12,019 bases of DNA. Source: UBA2239 sp050177075 (GTDB lineage: Bacteria > Pseudomonadota > Gammaproteobacteria > Burkholderiales > UBA9220). Positions 5,397 to 10,155 of this stretch are shown piece by piece (within the stretch, counting starts at the first letter, position 1; each line of letters starts with the position of its first letter). The stretch lies in the NCBI GenBank assembly GCA_050177075.1, contig JBFXHL010000078.1, forward strand, positions 1 through 12,019. The letters are read 5' to 3'. The position numbers were made by a program, and so were the translations under genes. A model generated the notes under the pieces. The model worked only from the letters and a program-made list of their open reading frames with translations. It had not been told where the DNA came from and did not search any database.

Positions 5397-7912
5397 CGAC
5401 TTTCGCTGATCGTGCCGCCCCCCTGCTGGCGCAAGGCATCCCCGTTTTTCCCTGCTGGGAAATACCCAACGGGGAGATTCAAGCCAACGGCAAGCCGAAG
5501 AATCACGACGGAAAGAACCCGCGCACCCGCAACGGATTCAAGGATGCGACCACGGATGCCCAGCAGGTTGCCGCCTGGGCCGCACAATGGCCGGATGCGC
5601 TGGTGGGCGTGCCGACGGGCAAGGCTTCCGGCCTGTTCGTGCTGGACGTGGACATGAAGAACGGCAAGGACGGATTCAGCGCCTTGCAGGCGAAGGGCTG
5701 GAATCTTCCGGCAACCCGCACCCACCGGACGAAGAACGGCGGCGGGGCGCACTACCTGTTCCGCGCCCCCGATGGAATCCCGCTGAAATCTACGGTGGGC
5801 AAACTGGGCGACGGGCTGGATACTCGCGGCGATGGCGGCCACATCATCTGGTGGCCTGCCCACGGCGGCGAGGTGGAACATGCCGACACCTTGGCGGATG
5901 TTCCGCCCTGGCTGGTGGATGCGCTGCAAGCGCCAGCACCCCGCAAGCCTGCTCCGGCAAGCGATGCGACGCAAGGCGAGGGCATCACCGAAGGCGTGCG
6001 CAATGACACCCTGTTCCGCCTGGCCGCATCACTGCGCGGCAAAGGGCTGACGGTGGATGCCATCGAGGCGGCATTGCAAATCGAGAACGAAGCGAAATGC
6101 TGCCCGCCCTTGTCGGCGGATGAAGTGCGCACCATCGCCCAAAGCACCGGGCGCTATGTGGAAGGCGCGACCGGCGGCGAACGCTGCGCCTATGGCAATG
6201 GCGAGTTTGAAGTCTCGCCCGCTGGCGTGACCTTCATCGGCACCGACAAGCACGGCGAACGCTTGCCTGCCCTCTGGATTTGTTCCGCCTTGCAAGTGCG
6301 GGCCATGACCCGCGATGCCAAGTCGGGAGAATGGGGGCGGCTGCTGGAATGGCACGATAAGGACAACGTGCGCCATCAATGGGCGATGCCGCTGGAATTG
6401 CTGCAAGGCGACGGGGTGGATGTGCGGCGCGAACTCGTGCGGCGGGGCCTGTCCATTTCCACCAACAAGAAAGCCCGCGACCTGCTGGCGTCCTTCCTGC
6501 AAGTCTGGCCGGTAGAGAATCGGGCGCGATGCGTGGAACGGCTGGGCTGGCATGGTGGCGTGTTCGTGACCCCGGATGAATCCATCGGGCAGGACGGGGA
6601 AATCGTGGTGTTCCAGAATGCCCATACCATCGAACCGGCCTACTCCGTGGCGGGCAGTGTGGAGGAATGGCGCGATTCCGTGGGCCGACTGGCCGCCGGT
6701 AATTCCCGCCTGGTGTTCGCCCTGTCCGTGGCCTTCGCGGGCGCATTGGCCGACGTGGTGGGCGAGGATTCCGGGGGCTTTCACTTTCGCGGCGCGTCCT
6801 CGTCTGGCAAGACTACCGCCCTCAAGGTGGCGGCTTCCGTGTGGGGCGATCCATCGGCCTATCCCCGACTATGGCGGGCGACGACGAACGGGCTGGAAGG
6901 GCTGGCCGCGCTGCATAACGATGGCCTGCTGATCCTGGACGAGTTGAGCCAGATAGACCCGAAGGAAGCCGGCGAAGCCGCCTACCTGCTGGCGAACGGG
7001 CAAGGCAAGGCGCGGGCATCGCGCACCGGCACGGCGCGGCAGTCTGCCCGCTGGCGGCTGCTGTTCCTGTCGGCGGGCGAGGAATCGCTGACAGCGCTGA
7101 TGGCGCGGGCTGGCCGGAGGGCGAACGCCGGGCAGGAAATCCGCCTGGCTGATCTGGACGCGGATGCAGGCGCGGGCATGGGCGTATTCGAGGCGCTGCA
7201 CGATCAACCGACCCCGGCGGCGCTGGCGCGGGCCTTGAAGGATGCCGCGACCCGATACCACGGCGCGGTGGGGCTGGCCTGGTTGCGCTGCATCGTGGCC
7301 GACCGCGCCAAACTGGCCGACTTCATCGCGGCAGGCATCAAGCGATTCGTGGCGGAGGTTGCGCCCAAGGATGCCGCCGGGCAGGTGCTGCGGGTAGCGC
7401 GGCGCTTCGGCCTGGTGGCGATGGCCGGGGAGCTTGCCAGCGGGTGCGATCTGGTGGGGCCGGGCTATGGCCTGACCGGATGGGCCGAAGGCGAGGCAAC
7501 CACGGCGGCGCGGAAATGCTTTGCTACCTGGCTGGAAGGCTTCGGCGGCATCGGCAATCGTGAGGAACGCGCCATGCTGGGGCAGGTGCGGGCCTTCTTC
7601 GAGGCGCACGGCGCAAGCCGCTTTGCCCGGCTTGATGACGACACCTTCCCCGACGATCAACGCATCGTCAATCGGGCCGGTTTCGTGCGCACGATGGACG
7701 ACGACGGGCGGGAATTCCTGGTGCTGCCCGAAGTGTTCCGGCGCGAGGTATGCGCAGGATTTGACGCGAAGGCGGCAACGCGGGCGCTGATCGAGGCCGG
7801 ATGGATCGAACCCGGCGAGGGCCGCCATATCGCGCAGCGTGTGCGCGTTCCCGGCTTGGGCCTGGTGCGCTGCTACGTTTTCACCGGGCGCATGTGGGAG
7901 GGCGACGAGTGA
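5393..7912 (+). CDS. Primase-polymerase / DUF927 helicase replication protein
   Basis: This 839-residue replication initiator combines priming and unwinding, in the same role as P4 alpha. Residues 5-178 form a bifunctional primase/polymerase (Prim-Pol) domain with the metal-binding acids D85 and D87 (FVLDVDM), GAHYLF (118-123) and GLDTRGDGGHIIWWP (141-155). Residues about 198-254 resemble a primase C-terminal helical domain. A DUF927 domain starts near 270, with Walker A GASSSGKT (467-474) and Walker B LLILDE (512-517), and is followed by an arginine-rich segment (RAGRRANAGQEIRL, 572-585). The C-terminal 90 residues look like a winged helix and may bind origin DNA. AAGGGGGG lies just before the ATG. 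The iteron clusters start 22 bp after the stop, so the protein and its probable target are adjacent. No frameshift is seen. Confidence 0.95.
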   Translation: MTTFADRAAPLLAQGIPVFPCWEIPNGEIQANGKPKNHDGKNPRTRNGFKDATTDAQQVAAWAAQWPDALVGVPTGKASGLFVLDVDMKNGKDGFSALQAKGWNLPATRTHRTKNGGGAHYLFRAPDGIPLKSTVGKLGDGLDTRGDGGHIIWWPAHGGEVEHADTLADVPPWLVDALQAPAPRKPAPASDATQGEGITEGVRNDTLFRLAASLRGKGLTVDAIEAALQIENEAKCCPPLSADEVRTIAQSTGRYVEGATGGERCAYGNGEFEVSPAGVTFIGTDKHGERLPALWICSALQVRAMTRDAKSGEWGRLLEWHDKDNVRHQWAMPLELLQGDGVDVRRELVRRGLSISTNKKARDLLASFLQVWPVENRARCVERLGWHGGVFVTPDESIGQDGEIVVFQNAHTIEPAYSVAGSVEEWRDSVGRLAAGNSRLVFALSVAFAGALADVVGEDSGGFHFRGASSSGKTTALKVAASVWGDPSAYPRLWRATTNGLEGLAALHNDGLLILDELSQIDPKEAGEAAYLLANGQGKARASRTGTARQSARWRLLFLSAGEESLTALMARAGRRANAGQEIRLADLDADAGAGMGVFEALHDQPTPAALARALKDAATRYHGAVGLAWLRCIVADRAKLADFIAAGIKRFVAEVAPKDAAGQVLRVARRFGLVAMAGELASGCDLVGPGYGLTGWAEGEATTAARKCFATWLEGFGGIGNREERAMLGQVRAFFEAHGASRFARLDDDTFPDDQRIVNRAGFVRTMDDDGREFLVLPEVFRREVCAGFDAKAATRALIEAGWIEPGEGRHIAQRVRVPGLGLVRCYVFTGRMWEGDE

Positions 7913-7933
7913 AAGCGAGTTGCATTCAAAAAC

Positions 7934-8026
7934 TGTGGGAACAAGTGGGAACATGCGGCATCCCTGTATCCATGCGGGTTTCCGCTGTTCCCACAAGTGA
8001 AAAAGTTGTGGGAACAGGTGGGAACA
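7934..8026. repeat. Left iteron cluster (five GTGGGAACA units), candidate replication origin part
   Basis: Forward units lie at 7934-7943 and 7944-7953, a reverse unit TGTTCCCACA at 7986-7995, and forward units at 8007-8016 and 8017-8026. The order (two forward, 32-nt gap, one reverse, 11-nt gap, two forward) is mirrored at 8470-8560. Segment 7945-7965 is a perfect inverted match of 8530-8550 (21 bp). Repeats of this size beside a primase-helicase gene are typical of initiator binding sites; P4 alpha recognises GGTGAACAG(A/T) iterons in ori1 and crr. Confidence 0.9.
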
Positions 8027-8584
8027 AAACCGAATCCGCAAATTCTGCGGATTGAATTGCTGGCGGCCTACGCGCATGAAATCGCGCATTCGGCGGCTGC
8101 CCTGCACTACGGCTGCGAGGTGGCGGTGGAAATCAACTATGACCCGGCAACGCGCTACTTCGATGGCGCTTGCCATTACCGGCACCCGGACGGCGAACTT
8201 CCCCCGCCAGCGGTGCGGGCTATCGCCCTGGCTGGGATTGTGGGCGAAGCCGCCTACTGGCTGGGATGGGAAAACCCACGGCTGACGCCTGACCGGCTGA
8301 CCGAATCAATACGGGCGGGCCGCGTGACTGTATCCCTCAGCGATCTGCTACACGCTGCGGACTGGCAGGTTGAGGATATGGCGCGGGCCTTCGGGATTGT
8401 GCGCAATGCCTGGGGGTGGATCGTCGCGGAAGTGGAAGAACGCGCCCGGCTGGATCACGGCCGGCAGTTTGTTCCCACTGTTCCCACAAGGGGCCGCGCA
8501 TGTGGGAACACGGAAAGCCTTGTGCCGCAAGGGATGCCGCATGTTCCCACTGTTCCCACAGAAAAACATGGTGAAGTGAAATGA
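7997..8584 (+). CDS. Stand-alone M41 (FtsH protease-domain)-like zinc metallopeptidase
   Basis: The protein has up to 195 residues. YAHEIAHSAAALHYG (25-39) has the zincin motif HExxH (27-31). ALAGIVGEAAYWLG (77-90) resembles the FtsH 'aGRxAEexxxG' helix, and TVSLSDLLHAADWQVEDM (111-128) resembles the FtsH 'TGAsnDlxxATxxAxxMV' segment whose Asp (here D116) is the third zinc ligand. There is no AAA+ module and no membrane segment, unlike FtsH (about 600-650 residues). The tail (159-195) is translated from the right iteron cluster and reads VPTVPT twice. The frame is the same as the primase, after its TGA. No ATG is available; GTG 7997, GTG 8018 or TTG 8057 are possible starts and the ribosome site is unclear. 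The protease role is inferred; the target is unknown. Confidence 0.75.
   Translation: MKKLWEQVGTKPNPQILRIELLAAYAHEIAHSAAALHYGCEVAVEINYDPATRYFDGACHYRHPDGELPPPAVRAIALAGIVGEAAYWLGWENPRLTPDRLTESIRAGRVTVSLSDLLHAADWQVEDMARAFGIVRNAWGWIVAEVEERARLDHGRQFVPTVPTRGRACGNTESLVPQGMPHVPTVPTEKHGEVK
8470..8560. repeat. Right iteron cluster (five GTTCCCAC units), mirror image of the left cluster
   Basis: Reverse units TGTTCCCAC lie at 8470-8478 and 8479-8487, a forward TGTGGGAACA at 8501-8510, and reverse units at 8542-8550 and 8551-8559. The internal gaps (12 and 31 nt) match those of the left cluster in inverted order. The cluster lies inside the 3' end of the M41-like gene and encodes its VPTVPT tail, so it is both coding and a probable protein-binding site. 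A second member of a two-part origin (compare P4 crr) is the favoured reading. Confidence 0.9.
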
Positions 8585-8871
8585 CCGAAGGAAAACATGC
8601 CCACGGCGGAAAAGAATCCCCCGAAAGCGAAGCCGCAAGCGGCAACGTGCTGACCCTTACCCCCCTGCCGAAGATTGATCTTCGGGACGCGCATGCCATC
8701 CGGCGCGAACTCGGCAGCGTCTATCGAGACATGCGAGCGGGGCGGCTGGCGACCCAAGACGGGACGCGCCTTGCCTACGTCCTGGACATGATCCGCAAAG
8801 CCTACGAAACGGCAGTGCTGGCCGACCGGCTGGAACTGCTGGAACGCACCATCAACCCACGAAAGGACTGA
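8581..8871 (+). CDS. Hypothetical helical protein
   Basis: The protein has 96 residues. The first 30 look disordered and polar; DLRDAHAIRRELGSVYRDMRAGRLATQDGTRLAYVLDMIRKAYETAVLADRLELLERTI (33-91) forms two or three helices. The pattern 'RREL..VYR..RAGRL...DG.RLAYVL..I' is familiar from small proteins in integrated elements and phages, without a known function. The ATG overlaps the M41-like stop (ATGA 8581-8584), which supports both genes and suggests coupled translation. No membrane segment or signal peptide. Confidence 0.75.
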   Translation: MTEGKHAHGGKESPESEAASGNVLTLTPLPKIDLRDAHAIRRELGSVYRDMRAGRLATQDGTRLAYVLDMIRKAYETAVLADRLELLERTINPRKD

Positions 8872-8875
8872 CACC

Positions 8876-9388
8876 ATGCAACACCATGACCGACTGACAA
8901 GGGCTTACCGTGGCCTGACTGCTGACCAACTGGCGGCGCTGGCCTTCCACTACATGACGGGCGCGAACGATCTGGAATTCAAGCGCGTGGCGGACGCCGT
9001 GCCATTGAAGGACTACCGTTGCCCGGACGTGGCCTATCAGGCGCGGCTTGATGGCTTCACGCGATTTGCTGCGTATTGGGCTATTGAGCATTGGCGACTG
9101 CGCACCCGCAAAGCGGAAATGCTGGGGGCGGCGCTGGCCGCCATTCGGCGCGGTGAGGACTTCGAGAAAACGGACGATCTTCTCTATGCCCATGAACAGG
9201 CGGAAAGTAGCTTGCTGGCCCTGGATGCCGCCCTGCTGGCGATCTGCGCGGACAACAGCATTGACCCGGCGGACGTGCGCAAGATGGCGGGAACGGAACC
9301 CTTCAAGCCCATGCGCGAAGGCATGACACCGGACGGCGAAATGCAGGCCGCGATGCAATCGGCTTTCGCGCAACTGCTGGCCGCCTGA
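8876..9388 (+). CDS. Hypothetical helical protein
   Basis: The protein has 170 residues and is probably all-helical and cytosolic, with no recognised domain. Notable parts are LTADQLAALAFHYMTGANDLEFKRVADAV (14-42), an aromatic stretch GFTRFAAYWAIEHWRLRTRKAEML (59-82), and an Ala/Leu-rich helix ESSLLALDAALLAICADNSI (109-128). AAAGGA (8862-8867) lies 8 nt before the ATG, and the gene starts 4 bp after the previous stop. It belongs to the same operon as the neighbours; its constant position downstream of a replication gene could mean a replication or maintenance accessory role, but this is not shown. Confidence 0.75.
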   Translation: MQHHDRLTRAYRGLTADQLAALAFHYMTGANDLEFKRVADAVPLKDYRCPDVAYQARLDGFTRFAAYWAIEHWRLRTRKAEMLGAALAAIRRGEDFEKTDDLLYAHEQAESSLLALDAALLAICADNSIDPADVRKMAGTEPFKPMREGMTPDGEMQAAMQSAFAQLLAA

Positions 9389-9391
9389 AAA

Positions 9392-9586
9392 ATGGACACC
9401 CACCCGAAGGCCGGGGAACTGATCGAGGCGACGGTGGAAGAAGTGGCCGCCTGGCTTTCTGCAACGGAAGGCCGGGCGGTTTCAATCCATGAAGTGCGGC
9501 GCATCGAGGCGCAAGCCCTGCGCAAGCTGCGGCAGGAATTCACGCGGCGCGGGCTGTTCCCTGCTGACTTGTTGCCGGAGCGGTGA
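9392..9586 (+). CDS. Small sigma-70 region 4-like helix-turn-helix protein
   Basis: The protein has 64 residues. TVEEVAAWLSATEGRAVSIHEVRRIEAQALRKLRQEF (14-50) parallels sigma-70 region 4.2 ('TLEEIGxxxgVTRERVRQIExkALRKLR'), including the RRIEAQALRKLR recognition-helix end, with a few extra residues in the turn. It lacks regions 2 and 3, so it is not a sigma factor; it may be a stand-alone DNA-binding regulator of element transcription. The ATG lies 3 bp after the previous stop with no clear Shine-Dalgarno, so translation is probably coupled. It is the last confident gene of the element. Confidence 0.7.
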   Translation: MDTHPKAGELIEATVEEVAAWLSATEGRAVSIHEVRRIEAQALRKLRQEFTRRGLFPADLLPER

Positions 9587-9935
9587 GGGAATGGCCCCCG
9601 GCACGAGGACAGACATTGCCGGGCTCGCGACCAAGGATGACACTGCTCGCCTTGATGCCAAACGGGGAGGGGTGCTGGTCAGGGCGGGAATTTCACCCGG
9701 CCAGCTTCTGTTTATTAGACAGACGGGCCTTTGACTGCACCCCACCGGCCAGCACCCCAAAAGTGGCCCTGAATCCCCCGTGCTGATTTTGCAGTCACGC
9801 GCCGGGGATACTGGCCGAAGCGTGTTGCGCTACGGCAGTCAGGGTGCGGAAAGTATAGCCCGACAAGCCGCCGGGCAAAAGTCGGCGCTGGCGCGACGGC
9901 GTGCGTAGCGATGGGGCAAAATGGGGGCATGACTC
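9587..9935. other. Non-coding right tail of the element with potential hairpins
   Basis: Apart from one doubtful small ORF, no gene is supported in these ~350 bases. Complementary arms occur in succession: GACTGCA/TGCAGTC (9733-9739 and 9790-9796) enclosing CAGCAC/GTGCTG (9750-9755 and 9780-9785, followed by ATTTT); CACGC/GCGTG (9796-9800 and 9820-9824) with an inner GCC/GGC; and GCCCG/CGGGC (9858-9862 and 9872-9876, followed by AAAAG). It may hold the operon terminator, an attachment-site accessory region or a structured RNA. GC-rich sequence gives such arms by chance fairly often. Confidence 0.4.
9591..9734 (+). CDS. Possible small ORF (47 residues), doubtful
   Basis: An ATG 4 bp after the preceding stop opens 47 residues (MAPGTRTDIAG...RQTGL). 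A GAGGG lies too close to the ATG to be a good ribosome site. There is no recognised domain. It may be a short coupled gene, a decayed gene remnant, or chance. Confidence 0.25.
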   Translation: MAPGTRTDIAGLATKDDTARLDAKRGGVLVRAGISPGQLLFIRQTGL

Positions 9936-9978
9936 CAAAAAGCGTGCCCAAGAATGTGCCCATGTTCCAGACTGGAAC
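9936..9978. repeat. Candidate attR region
   Basis: Segment 9936-9964 is the 25/29 partner of 1606-1634 and carries two GTGCCCA boxes. CATGTTCC at 9961-9968 matches 1587-1594. GTTCCAG-A-CTGGAAC (9964-9978) is a perfect 7-bp inverted repeat with a 1-bp centre, a possible core-type integrase site of which the right half would be host sequence. Joining left host, CATGTTCC and right host would give the predicted empty site. Confidence 0.5.
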
Positions 9979-10059
9979 CCTAACAACCAAGCAACGGCGC
10001 GGCTTTGCGCCTGTTCGCTAGCTTCTGTATCGATTTTTTATCAGTGAATTATCATGATT

Positions 10060-10075
10060 TGTTCCACGTGGAACA
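10060..10075. promoter_or_regulatory. parS: parS centromere site (ParB binding)
   Basis: TGTTCCACGTGGAACA is a perfect 16-bp palindrome that fits the bacterial parS consensus TGTTNCACGTGNAACA bound by chromosomal ParB (Spo0J); with flanks it extends to a perfect 22-bp dyad (10057-10078). ParB loads here and spreads to organise and segregate the origin region. It lies 81 bp upstream of mnmG, close to where parAB is expected (after rsmG, outside the window). It is in the host part, about 90 bp from the element end. Confidence 0.92.
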
Positions 10076-10087
10076 AATTAACATTGG

Positions 10088-10116
10088 TTGCCGCAATCTG
10101 TTATTTTGGCTAGAAA
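10088..10116 (+). promoter_or_regulatory. Possible mnmG promoter
   Basis: TTGCCG (10088-10093) and TAGAAA (10111-10116) are 17 bp apart, each matching four of six sigma-70 consensus positions. Transcription would start near 10123, giving a leader of about 33 nt. TATTAT (10122-10127) is an alternative -10 without a good -35. The AT-rich region right after parS suits a promoter, and the terminator after mnmE implies mnmG needs its own. Confidence 0.3.
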
Positions 10117-10155
10117 TGTCATATTATTGAGCCCCGTTTAGCGGTAGCCAAAATA

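Larger units (their letters stand above)
1587..9968 (+). mobile_element. Integrated replicative element (P4-like integrase, AlpA, primase-helicase) between mnmE and mnmG
   Basis: The block between the mnmE terminator and the mnmG upstream region carries a tyrosine integrase, an AlpA regulator and a primase-polymerase/DUF927 helicase, all on the plus strand and visibly more GC-rich than mnmE and mnmG. Its ends share CATGTTCC (1587-1594 and 9961-9968) and, next to these, a 29-base direct repeat with 25 identities (1606-1634 and 9936-9964). Exact boundaries are inferred and could shift by tens of bases. No virion, packaging or conjugation genes were recognised. Known relatives of this layout include P4-type satellites and small integrative islands; the class of this one is not established by the sequence alone. 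Confidence 0.85.

Noticed and set aside
6869..8185. 438-residue minus-strand open frame
   Set aside because: It is antisense to the primase-helicase and M41-like genes, with low-complexity composition typical of GC-rich shadow frames and no recognisable domain.
7934..8560. CRISPR array
   Set aside because: Units are only 9-10 bp, occur in both orientations and as tight pairs, and have no regular spacers.
9715..9990. 91-residue minus-strand frame across the right end
   Set aside because: No ribosome site and no domain, and it crosses the candidate attachment site with its direct repeats.
9996..10011. Terminator GGCGC/GCGCC left of parS
   Set aside because: The stem is only 5 bp and has no following T-run, so it is not convincing as a Rho-independent terminator.
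9969..10155. oriC upstream of mnmG, as in E. coli
   Set aside because: The gap is short and I see no TTATNCACA DnaA boxes in it. Near matches at about 11092 and 11900 lie inside mnmG and are likely chance.
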